Source of the DNA: Asterella californica
Taxonomy: Eukaryota > Streptophyta > Marchantiopsida > Marchantiales > Aytoniaceae
Assembly (NCBI GenBank): GCA_036924285.1
Contig: JAYKYS010000024.1
Span: 248,001 to 312,000 of the forward strand
Direction: 5' to 3'
DNA: 64,000 nucleotides
Position 1 is the stretch's first letter. Every line of letters starts with the position of its first letter. The notes under the pieces were generated by a model, which was not told where the DNA came from, ran no database searches, and was given only the letters and a program-made list of their open reading frames with translations. Made by a program: the position numbers and the translations under genes. Of the stretch, positions 1 through 9,554 are shown piece by piece.

Positions 1-1185
1 CCAAACTTGCTGTCCTTGGATCCATCGGGATCAGAACAACGAGTTCTTCAGGAAATTGAAGACGATACCAGTTTTCATCGGGCGGTTTGGGAGTTGTGAG
101 TGAAATTAGTTCACAGGGAAGCGCTTGCGTCAAGTTTTTCATCGCCTGCGACCTGAGATTGGATTGTTCTTCGCGATCGGTGAGCCAAGCTCTTCGTTCT
201 TGGTGCCTACGCGATCATGGAGTCCTCATGTACGCATAGGAGAAGACTGTAAGTGAATTGGATTGTTGGTTTGGGTGTGGTGAGCAAATTTGAGCCGCAG
301 GGAACCGATTTACGTCAGTTTTTTGTAGCCTGCGACCAAATTTCTTGAGTAGTTTTGCAAGGGGAACTCCAAACGGCTTGTTTGGAGTCTTGTTGGGTTC
401 AGGGTAGCCAGATCTACCTACTAGCGAAGACGGATATCAGTTTAGACGATCCGTTTGTGCGGTGTGAGCGGTTTTAAGCCGCAGGGAGGAGTTTTTGAAG
501 GTTCGATCACCTGCGACCGAAAATTGACGATATCTCGACTATCGGGAGTCGGATCTGAAGGTTTCTTGGGCCAACGGAGTCGGGGAAGGAGACCCTATCA
601 ACATTTGAAGATCGTTTGGTGAAAGGAGAAAGTTCCCAGATAGGTCTTTTTCGGTTCCTTCGCTACAGGTTTCGTCCTTTTGAGTTCGTTAAGGACTTAG
701 TTGGTTGTGTATGGCTTGTGGTAGCTAGCTTTAGCCAAGAGCTAGTGTGTGGATGTGGTTTGGACTTGGGTTTGGATCGCATGATATCCCTACTCTCAGA
801 AAAAAAAAATAACTTCAAATCTGCCTGTAAACCACCCACCCAAAGCAAAATATGCACAAGGTACTGTTGTGGCTCTGGTTGTTAGCAAAGAGAAGTTCCT
901 CTTGCTTTGAGCTACGCTTTGGCGATTTCAGACTAGGGTTGCGTTTTAGGGGTTTGTTTTAGGACTTCTGAAGTAGGTTACAGACCGCTCTGGTCTGTTC
1001 TTCAGTTTTGTGCTGTTTGGAGAAAGAATCGACAGTGTACATACTTTCAGAGTGGTATATATCACAGCATTCCTTTTCGTGGTTGTTCTTCTCGGTCTTG
1101 TCTCTGTTTGGCACACAGCATCTCCACAGTCAGGAACCTCGCGTTTTCCTGGACATCCTTCACGCACAAAATATCCGACACGATA
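1..1185 (+). repeat. Gypsy-A 5' LTR (3' part only)
   Basis: Matches 8275-9382 base for base with about nine substitutions. It contains a 77-bp segment at about 787-863 that is absent from the 3' LTR, including a run of A. The left part of this LTR, with the tandem array seen in the 3' copy, lies outside the window. Confidence 0.9.
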
Positions 1186-1188
1186 AGG

Positions 1189-1206
1189 TGGTGAACTCGA
1201 CGTGAA
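1189..1206 (+). other. Primer-binding site candidate of Gypsy-A
   Basis: The bases TGGTGAACTCGACGTG start three bases after the LTR end and begin with the TGG expected to pair with a tRNA CCA tail. I could not assign the tRNA by eye. It is not the initiator-Met site used by the Copia elements in this window. Confidence 0.5.
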
Positions 1207-1261
1207 GGTCTGGGGTGGAGATTTCTTCTGTGTGTGAACTTTGAAGAAGAGATTGGCAGTC

Positions 1262-2473
1262 ATGAGTGGGGATGGGAAAGGTGATGGAGATGGAGCTAGT
1301 GGTTCAAGTGGGTTGCTGAAGGTGCAGTTGGATCCAGCGACTGCATCGATGTTCTAAGCTTTCACTATGTTCTTACGGCAACAACAATCTGATGAGCGGA
1401 AGGAAGCTTTGGCAACAAAGGCGCTACAAGCGGTGGTCAGCAGGATTGACCAGTTTGATGGAAGAGATGTCTCAAGGTATCTGAGACATTATGTGAAGGA
1501 GATGGAGCTGAACCGGGTCTCAGAAGATGAGATGATTGAGACGTTTGAGTTGGCAGCAGCTCCAGAGATTAGAGATCATGTTAAAATGCTAACGAAGCAT
1601 TTTAACAAGGATTGGGAGACTTTTGCTCGTGCCTTGATGGATGAGTACTTCTTGGAGGACTCTGATCGAGTCACCAAGAAGTCATTCTTGGAGTGGGTTG
1701 AGCAACCAAGGAAGGGTTTACAAGCTACTGAGTTGCTCAGAGAGTTTGAGAAGCAGTTTTCACGGCTGACCAGGATGGAGAAGTTGACGTTGCAGTCCAA
1801 CAAGACAGAGCTATTTCTTCGGGCTGCAGATGAGAAGTTGCAGGAGAAGCTAGAGGTACTTCTGGAAGACCGGGAGGAGGACGATGGATTGACCAGCAGC
1901 TGGAAGAAGGTTGAAGAAGCTGTTGGTCTGCTTACCAAGAGGGAGCGGAGACGAGAGAAAGTTCCTGTTAGGAGACTGGCACCAGCACCTACAGCTGTAA
2001 CACCTGTTCATGTAGTCCGACCAGTTCCTGTTGCTAGACAAGTAGTACCAGTTGCTCCAGCTGTTCCTGTTGTTCCAGTTGTTCAGGCACCCATGGTATC
2101 TCCGAAGAAGGATGACTCAAACCTTGAGGAGATATTGCGTGGAATGCGAGATCTGCAGATCAAGCTCACCAGATTGGAAGAGAAGGGATCTACAAGTGGG
2201 GTAAGACCGGTTGAGAAGCAAGGCTGGATCCAGCGGTGTATCTGGTGCGATGGTACTGATCATCCGCGCAGAGATTGCAAGGAGTTCACAGATATTCTGC
2301 AGCAAGGAGTGATCTTCTGGAAGGATGGGAAGGTAGCGCTGAGGGATACTGGTGCACTTCTTCAGACCAACTTTGGTAGGGGAGGGATGAAGAAGTTGGT
2401 TGAGGACCACCTATCAGCGCAAGCAGTTGCAATGGTGGAAGCTGGAACTTATGGCACAAGAGGATCAGGCTGA
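1262..2473 (+). pseudogene. Gypsy-A gag (capsid/nucleocapsid) with early in-frame stop
   Basis: Gag would form the particle that packages the element RNA. The frame opens with ATG at 1262, a Gly/Ser-rich leader, then TAA at 1355-1357, and continues from ATG 1367 to 2473. A helical capsid-like region covers about residues 20-190 of the second part and ends in a Pro/Val-rich stretch. A CX2CX4HX4C zinc knuckle (CIWCDGTDHPRRDC) lies near 2250-2290. The segment with KALQAVV and GRDVSRYL is shared with the gag fragment of Gypsy-D at 39251-39534, which confirms the family. The gag frame overlaps the next frame by 74 bases (2400-2473), so a +1 shift may have joined them. The early stop may be a mutation, or translation may start at 1367. 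Confidence 0.75.
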
Positions 2474-3674
2474 GAGGAGTTTCAACAAGGAGGTTGAGCC
2501 AAGTGGATTGTGGTCATCCGCCATCTCCATGAAACAGAAAGGGAAGATGGCGCGTGAAACATTGATGAGGACAGCTGCTACGATCAGAAGGGATACTGGA
2601 TGGGAAGATCCGATAGAAGCTCTATCGGTGCATGCGTACATCGCCAAGAACCAACACGAAGCGTTGTTGGAAGAGAAGAGAAGGCGAGATTCAGAGGATG
2701 CAGGGGAAGGAACTTCTTCCAAGAGACAGACTCGAGGGGAGAAGGTTCGCCAAGAGCTTCGAGATGCAGGAGCTCAAGACCTACCGATGGACGATGCTCC
2801 TTCTTCATCGAAAGAGAAATCTCAGAAGGAGAAGGGTAAGTCGGCTGCGTACAAGCTACAGTCGGATATCGAGGCTTCAACAGACTTGAAGGGAGTCTTG
2901 GAAGATCGCATTCTGAATGCGAAGGTGGAGTTTACTTTGAGAGAAGTGTTAGGCATCGCCAAGCGTGAGTTTCATGATGTCATCATCGATGTCATCAAAC
3001 GGAAACGACAAATTACGGGTGAGACTGGTTTATCACATGCTTTGGATACTAGGATGTCTGTGGATGAGGAGAGAGAGCTTGCAAGGTGCAGTGTCTATTC
3101 TCCAGAGGAAGAAAGAGATCGAAGGCGCAGGGTGCATTTTGAGGATGAAGAGGAGGATGGGAAGCGGAGCTCGAGTCATTACAGCCACAGTCACTGGGCT
3201 CGAGCTACGACGGAGACGTTGGTGAGGATCGAGGACTTGGATGAGCCAGTGGTTGCTCTGATCGATCATGGATCAGAAATCAACATCATGTCGAAGGAGC
3301 TGTACAAGAGGAAGAAGTGGCCGATCGACACAGAGCATGGATGGGTCATAAGAGCAGCCAACAACACGAGAGGAGACTTGTATGGAGCTTGTCCAGACAT
3401 CAGAGTGCGCGTAGGTGATGTTGCTATCGAGCAAAACTTCTTTGTTCAGGAAGCAACATCATACCCAGTCATTCTGGGTCAACCTTTCATCATAGCAACC
3501 CGGATGGAGACAAAGGTACTGGACGACGGATCTGCGTATGCTAGGATCCGAAGTCAAGATGGGAAGAGAGCGGTACAGTTCCTGACTGTACCGTCCAACC
3601 ACGAGCGCAACCGAGATCGTTTGAGGGAGAAGCCGCTTCCAAGGGTGAGTGAAGAGTTCAAGGATTTTCGTTGA
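2400..3674 (+). CDS. Gypsy-A protease-containing ORF
   Basis: This frame, +1 to gag, encodes a charged, probably disordered first half (residues 60-270) and an aspartic protease-like domain at about residues 285-400. The active-site loop reads ALIDHGSEINIMS, with DHG in place of the usual DSG or DTG. The same GSEIN motif follows in Gypsy-B, so it is a family feature, not a random change. Further conserved blocks include LYGACPDIRV, QNFFVQ and YPVILGQPF. The enzyme would mature the Gag and Pol polyproteins. The ORF ends just before a linker that leads, after another change of frame, into reverse transcriptase. Confidence 0.75.
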   Translation: MRTTYQRKQLQWWKLELMAQEDQAERSFNKEVEPSGLWSSAISMKQKGKMARETLMRTAATIRRDTGWEDPIEALSVHAYIAKNQHEALLEEKRRRDSEDAGEGTSSKRQTRGEKVRQELRDAGAQDLPMDDAPSSSKEKSQKEKGKSAAYKLQSDIEASTDLKGVLEDRILNAKVEFTLREVLGIAKREFHDVIIDVIKRKRQITGETGLSHALDTRMSVDEERELARCSVYSPEEERDRRRRVHFEDEEEDGKRSSSHYSHSHWARATTETLVRIEDLDEPVVALIDHGSEINIMSKELYKRKKWPIDTEHGWVIRAANNTRGDLYGACPDIRVRVGDVAIEQNFFVQEATSYPVILGQPFIIATRMETKVLDDGSAYARIRSQDGKRAVQFLTVPSNHERNRDRLREKPLPRVSEEFKDFR

Positions 3675-3909
3675 GTACCACTATAGAGCGGGATTGTGGT
3701 GGTGCGCAAGAGAAGGTACTCTCGCTTGATGGAGATAGTGCCTTTTGTACAGGATTTACTGGATTTTCAGAGTGTGGGATTGTTATCTACAAGAAGGTAG
3801 AAGAGCTGAGAAGAAAAGAACAAAAATATTTGCATGGTGTTGAGTTGATGTTGAAAGAGTTGGGTGAGCTAGAAGGGGATGAATGGATTTCTGGTGTTTA
3901 TGAAGAGGA
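3671..3909 (+). other. Linker between protease and reverse transcriptase frames of Gypsy-A
   Basis: An open frame here overlaps the protease stop and shows a charged helical stretch, but no known domain. It differs in frame both from the protease ORF and from the reverse transcriptase ORF that becomes readable at about 3910. It may be a normal spacer crossed by frameshifting, or the mark of an indel. The corresponding part of Gypsy-B is deleted, so there is nothing to compare in this window. Confidence 0.4.
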
Positions 3910-6900
3910 TTGGAAGATCCTTTGCGAGAGATCATGTCTATTGGATGGGAGGATATGGATAAGGTCGTGCAGATTCATTCAAGGGAGGTTTATTCGGTGA
4001 TCGAATCATTCCGTGCACCGGAGGTTCGAGTTGAGACAAGGTACAAGACAGTGGATAGGAAGATAAAGCCAGTTGCTGGTCCTTTGCCGGAAGACACCAA
4101 CCAACAGATGGATCGAGCTTCAAAGGAGAAGAGTTTGAGAGATCCTATAATGATAGGACACAAGTTCACGGAGAAGACCCTTGAAGAGCTGAAGATTGGA
4201 TCTGATGAGTCTCTTCTACCAGAAGAGAGGATGTGCTTCAAGGAGATGCTTTCAAGACATGGGAAAGCATTTGCTTTTGAGCCACATGAGATTGGGTGTG
4301 TAGATCCGTACGTTGTTACCCCGATGGTTATCTTCACGGTACCGCATGTGCCATGGAACCTGAGACCAATTCCAGTACCGCGGGCTCACTTGCCCAAACT
4401 AGTGGAGTTGCTGAAAGAGAAGATGCGGATGAAGATCTTGGAGCCGTCGTTTGCACCATATTCAAGCAGATGGTTTACAATACCAAAGAAGAATGGGTCG
4501 CTGCGGTTCATCCAAGACATGCAGCCGGTGAACGCAGTAACAATCAGAAATGCTGGGGTGGGACCGATTGTGGATGAGTTTGCAGAAGCATTTGCAGGAA
4601 GAGCGATTTACTCGATGGGAGATCTTTACTCAGGGTATGATCAGTTTCAACTAGCGGAGGAGAGCAGAAGCTTCACGACAATGAGGACACCTTTGGGGTT
4701 GGTTAGGATGTGTACTTTACCGCAAGGAGCTACCAACTCGGTAGCACACATGATGAACGAGATGAATCGAGTTCTGAGAGACTTCATTCCTGAAAAGACG
4801 ATGCCGTTCTTGGATGACATCCCCATTAAAGGATGTGTGGAAGATGAGAAGGATGAAACATTAGATCAGAGGGGGTGTCGGCAATACGTCACTGATCACA
4901 TCGCAGACTGTGAGAAGATCTTATCTCGACTAGAGAAAGTTCATCTTACGCTGTCAGGTGCGAAGTTTACATTTGGAGTTAGAGAGGTTTTGATCGTTGG
5001 TCATTTGTGTGGATCGTTTGGTCGGAAGCCAGATCCGAACAAGGTGGATGCGATTGGAAGGATGAAGGAGGTTTGCAACTCGCTGACAGAAGTAAGAAGA
5101 TTTTTGGGTGCTTGTGTATTCTACCACATTTGGATTCCTCATTATGCGCATGTGGCGGATCCGTTGTATGGATTATTGCGTAAGGGTCATAATTTCAGAT
5201 GGGAGGAAGAGCATACTGATGCGGTAAGGAAGTTGAAGTCTTTACTATCATCTCCTCCAGTTCTGTGAAGGATTGATTACAAGGGTGCTAGGCCGGTGGT
5301 TCTTACTGTGGATACAAGTCCAGTTGCAATTGGATGGGCAGTCGGACAGGATGATGAGGATGGAGACAGGTTTGCGGTCAGGTTCGGAGCGAAGGTGTTA
5401 AGTGCTCGACAACGTGCTTACCCGCAAGTGAAGAGAGAACTGTGGGGTATTGTTTCAGCTATGAAAACTGAGAAAGAATATTTGATTGGAGCAGTAGTGG
5501 TGGTTGAAACTGATTGCTTGTCGTTGTTAGGGATGATCATGAATTGTTCAACTCCTGATATTGCGATGTTACGATGGATCGCATATATCAAGTCGTTGAA
5601 CCCGGAGTTTAGACATATCGCAGGGAAGGATAATCTGATGGCGGATATGTTATCTCGGGCTCGATATGATGGGGAAGATGAGATGGTAGAAGACATTGAC
5701 GACGTGGGTACAGAGTTCTATTCGATTGCACAGACAGGAAGAGAAGATGAGTTGTTTGTTGAAGGGTTGTATGATGGTGATTTGCTTGATATCGGGAGGT
5801 ACCTTAGTACGATGATTAAGCAGACAGGTTGGACGGATGAGAGGTTTCGGAGAGTTCGAAGGAAGGCCTACAACTTCATGTTGCAGGATGGGTTTCTTTG
5901 GAAGCGACCGAAGCAGAAAGGTGGGGTACCGCTACGGGTGATTTGCAACAAGGAAGATCAGCAGAAGTTGCTCAAGGCGTTCCATGAGAGTCTTTGGGCT
6001 GGACATCGAGGGATTTGGGCCACTTTTACAAAGATGAAAGAGCGGTATTGGTGGAAAAACATGTACAGAGATGTTGTATCTTTTGTGGAGTCTTGTTTGA
6101 CATGTCAGATGTATTCGAATATCCGACATCGTGACGGATTACATCCGACTTATCCGTTGACGATTCACTTCAAGTGGGTGGTAGACTTGGTGATTATGCC
6201 GGTTGGATTATGGCAGATGAGATATTTGGTACTTGCTAGAGAGGATCTTTCAAATCAAGTCGAGGGTAGGGCGCTTCGGACGAAGACAACTGAAGGGGTA
6301 TGTAGATTTCTCTTGGAAGAGGTTGTTTGTCGGTATGGATGTGTGGGAAAGATCACTGCAGATCGAGGAGAGCTAGATGCACATGAGGCTCGTGAATTCT
6401 TTGCAAGGTGTGGGGTGAGGTTGTCACTGACAACTGCTTACAACCCCGAAGGGAATGCCAAGAGTGAACGTGGTCATCCACCCATTGTGAAGGCTTTGGT
6501 GAAGGCTTGCAACGGAAAGGTACGCGAGTGGCCTCGACTCTTACCATTTGCGTTATGGGCAGATCGAACGACGCACAGCTCGGTGACAGGTTACATGCCG
6601 GTGGAACTCATCACAGGTCAGAAGCCTATCATGCCGATTGAAGAACATGTTCTGACATGGAGTGTGTTACCTTGGGAGGACAATTTGACTAGAGAAGAGC
6701 TTCTTGCTATTCGAATTAGGCAGTTAGAGAGAAGACCAGAGGATATCCAAACTGCTTTGGATAGGCTGCGAGAAGCACGGTTGAAGAACAAGGTCAGATT
6801 TGATCAGCGACATCGTTTGAGACCTAGGGAAATTAAGGAAGGTGATTGGGTGTTAGTCTATGACAACAGTCTAGACAACCAGCATAGTGCACTCCGAAAG

Positions 6901-7137
6901 TTTTCCAGAAGATGGTTTGGTCCGTATGTGGTGAAGAAGGTTCATGACAACGCAACTTACGCCCTGCAAGAGTTGGATGGAACGAGCTTGAAGGTACCAG
7001 TGGCAGGTAAACGTGTCAAGATTTTCAAAAAGAGAGATGAGGAGGTCGATCTAGCAGATATCTTGACGGAGTTTCAGTTTGAGGATGAGGATTATGCAGA
7101 AGATCTTGAAGGTGAAGTTGGTTACGATGGGAAGTAG
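3910..7137 (+). pseudogene. Gypsy-A pol: reverse transcriptase, RNase H, integrase, one internal stop
   Basis: One frame covers 3910-7137 with a single TGA at 5266-5268; Gypsy-B has an arginine codon there, so this is a point nonsense change. Reverse transcriptase shows WFTIPKKNGSLRFIQDMQPVN, GDLYSGYDQFQL, LPQGATNSVAHM and the catalytic FLDDIP box (4810). RNase H follows with LTVDTSPVAIGW, KRELWG and ETDC. Integrase has the HHCC finger (HESLWAGHRG, then CLTCQ) and the acidic residues in WVVDLV, TADRGELD and KSERGH. The C-terminus has WFGPYVV and no chromodomain that I can see. These motifs differ from the usual plant gypsy motifs found in Gypsy-C. Confidence 0.88.
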
Positions 7138-7200
7138 GACGATAAGCCGGTCCACTCCTTGGTTGGTATCTCTGGTGCATACCGGAGGATGCACAGGTTC

Positions 7201-7212
7201 AGAGGGGGTGGA
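7201..7212 (+). other. Polypurine tract of Gypsy-A
   Basis: AGAGGGGGTGGA lies directly before the TGTCGTGTCG start of the 3' LTR. It is the expected primer site for plus-strand synthesis. A similar tract precedes the Gypsy-B LTR at 12135-12146. Confidence 0.75.
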
Positions 7213-9382
7213 TGTCGTGTCGTGGACCGGCTCCTACCTAAAATTATGCTTGTCGCTCCAAAGACACTCATGAGAAGACAAGCTAGGCCCCAGCTTACGG
7301 ATTTTGGCACAATCTCGGATCTCCATTTTCATCGCATAGATGGGTAGAGCTCCTTGTCAGCTTTCCATAGGCACTTCATCTACTTCGTTTGGACGCCTAG
7401 TGGAAAAGTTACAGGACTCGAAAGATGGAGAAAATAAGCTAGGCCCCAGCTTACGGGTTTTTGGCACCACTTCGGATCTTTGTTTTTATCGCACCAGTGG
7501 ATAGAGCTCCTTGTCAGCTTTCCATAGGCACTTCATCTACTTCGTTTGGACGCCTAGTGGAAAAGTTACAGGACTCGAAAGATGGAGAAAATAAGCTAGG
7601 CCCCAGCTTACGGGTTTTTGACACCACTTCGGATCTTCGTTTTTATCGCACCAGTGGATAGAGCTCCTTGTCAGCATTTCATAGGCACTTTGTCTACTTC
7701 GTTTGGACGCATAGTGAAGAAGTTACAGGACTCGAAAGATGGAGAAAACAAGCTAGGCCCCAGCTTACGAGCTTTTGGCGCAACTTCGGATCTTTACTTT
7801 TATCGCATAGATGGATAGAGCTCGTTGTCAGCTTTCCATGGGCATCTTGTTTACTTCGTTTGGATATCCAGAGAAGAAGTTATGCGATTCGGAAAAAGGA
7901 AAAATCAAGCTAGGCCCCTAGTTACTTGCTGACTGGGTATTTAGGGCTCCAGACGTTTTATCAAAGACGCAAGGGGCCTGCTTCTTATTATTGAGGGTTG
8001 AACTTCGTACGTACAGACTGTTGCAAGGGGGCTGCTTAAGGAGCTTGCTTGTTCTTGCGACCTGTCGGTGGATGTTTTGGAGAATTGGGAAGTCCAATAC
8101 ACGCGCGCAAGGTGTCATCGGGTTCAGATCTGTGCAGGCTACGCACAGGTTAAGACGGTTCTTGAAGAGACGGATCGGGGGTTGTGTTCTGGGAGAAATT
8201 GAGACGCAGGAAGCAGATTTGGGGTTTTCAGTTACCTGTGAAGGAGAGTTGGACCGTTCGGGCCGTTCCGGAGTCCAAACTTGCTGTCCTTGGATCCATC
8301 GGGATCAGAACAACGAGTTCTTCAGGAAATTGAAGACGATACCAGTTTTCATCGGGCGGTTTGGGAGTTGTGAGTGAAATTAGTTCACAGGGAAGCGCTT
8401 GCGTCAAGTTTTTCATCGCCTGCGACCTGAGATTGGATTGTTCTTCGCGATCGGTGAGCCAAGCTCTTCGTTCTTGGTGCCTACGCGATCAGGGAGTCCT
8501 CATGTACGCATAGGAGAAGACTGTAAGTGAATTGGATTGTTGGTTTGGGTGTGGTGAGCAAATTTGAGCCGCAGGGAACCGATTTACGTCAGTTTTTTGT
8601 AGCCTGCGACCAAATTTCTCGAGTAGTTTTGCAATGGGAACTCCAAACGGCTTGTTTGGAGTCTTGTTGGGTTCAGGGTAGCCAGATCTACCTACTAGCG
8701 AAGACGGATATCAGTTTAGACGATCCGTATGTGCGGTGTGAGCGGTTTTAAGCCACAGGGAGGAGTTTTTGAAGGTTCGGTCACCTGCGACCGAAAATTG
8801 ACGATATCTCGACTATCGGGAGTCGGATCTGAAGGTTTCTTGGGCCAACGGAGTCGGGGAAGGAGACCCTATCAACATTTGAAGATCGTTTGGTGAAAGG
8901 AGAAAGTTCCCAGATAGGTCTTTTTCGGTTCCTTCGCTACAGGTTTCGTCCTTTTGAGTTCGTTAAGGACTTAGTTGGTTGTGTATGGCTTGTGGTAGCT
9001 AGCTTTAGCCAAGAGCTAGTGTGTGGATGTGGTTTGGACTTGGGTTTGGATCGCATGATACTGTTGTGGCTCTGGTTGTTAGCAAAGAGAAGTTCCTCTT
9101 GCTTTGAGCTACGCTTTGGCGATTTCAGACTAGGGTTGCGTTTTAGGGGTTTGTTTTAGGACTTCTGAAGTAGGTTACAGACCGCTCTGGTCTGTTCTTC
9201 AGTTTTGTGCTGTTTGGAGAAAGAATCGACAGTGTACATACTTTCAGAGTGGTATATATCGCAGCATTCCTTTTCGTGGTTGTTCTTCTCGGTCTTGTCT
9301 CTGTTTGGCACACAGCATCTCCACAGCCAGGAACCTCGTGTTTTCCTGGACATCCTTCACGCACAAAATATCCGACACGATA
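7213..9382 (+). repeat. Gypsy-A 3' LTR, about 2.17 kb
   Basis: Starts TGTCGTGTCG after the polypurine tract and ends CGACACGATA. Its right 1.1 kb matches the window's first 1185 bases. The left part contains a 156-157 bp tandem array (7281-7907). Small open frames in it lack any recognisable domain. Immediately to its right, sequence coding for a related protease begins. Confidence 0.88.
7281..7907 (+). repeat. Tandem repeat, four units of 156-157 bp, inside the Gypsy-A LTR
   Basis: The marker AGCTAGGCCCC recurs at 7281, 7437, 7594, 7751 and 7908, giving four units. Units two and three are almost identical and the outer ones are more diverged. The array lies in the upstream part of the LTR, where promoter or enhancer sequence is expected. 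Confidence 0.92.
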
Positions 9383-9541
9383 ACGGGTCGGAGATCAACA
9401 TCATTTCCAAGGAGGTGTATGAGAAGGGGCAGTGGCCAATCGAAAGGAATCATGGTTGGGTACTTCGTGCAGCAAATAATCAAAAGGGTGAGTTGTACGG
9501 AGCTTGTCCCAATATGCGTGTAAGGAGGATTCGATATATTC
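9383..9541 (+). pseudogene. Gypsy-B protease fragment
   Basis: About 48 codons of an aspartic protease-like domain, from GSEINIIS through ELYGACPNMRV, parallel to the Gypsy-A protease. The first half is cut at the Gypsy-A LTR. The second half, together with the linker and first part of reverse transcriptase (about 1.2 kb judged from Gypsy-A), is deleted at 9530-9555. The remaining fragment is out of frame with the downstream pol. Confidence 0.75.
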
Positions 9542-9554
9542 GATCTCCTATTCG

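Larger units (their letters stand above)
1..9382 (+). mobile_element. Gypsy-A: Ty3/gypsy LTR retrotransposon, 5' LTR truncated by window edge
   Basis: Two nearly identical LTR segments (1-1185 and 8275-9382) flank an internal region with gag, an aspartic protease region, reverse transcriptase, RNase H and integrase in that order, which is the Ty3/gypsy order. The LTR starts TGTCGTGTCG after a purine tract and ends CGACACGATA, so its ends are near-perfect inverted repeats. Reading frames are broken by a stop near the gag start and one in pol, so this copy is probably dead but fairly young: about nine substitutions in the 1.1 kb of comparable LTR. The sequence after the right LTR resumes inside the protease of a related element, so Gypsy-A is probably nested in Gypsy-B. 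Confidence 0.9.

Noticed and set aside
1262..1357. Gag stop TAA as a possible recoding site
   Set aside because: No readthrough-like context follows (TAA GCT TTC), and an ATG nine bases later restores translation more simply.
7281..7907. Regular repeats considered as a CRISPR-like array
   Set aside because: Units are contiguous without unique spacers, 156 bp long, and lie in a eukaryotic LTR.
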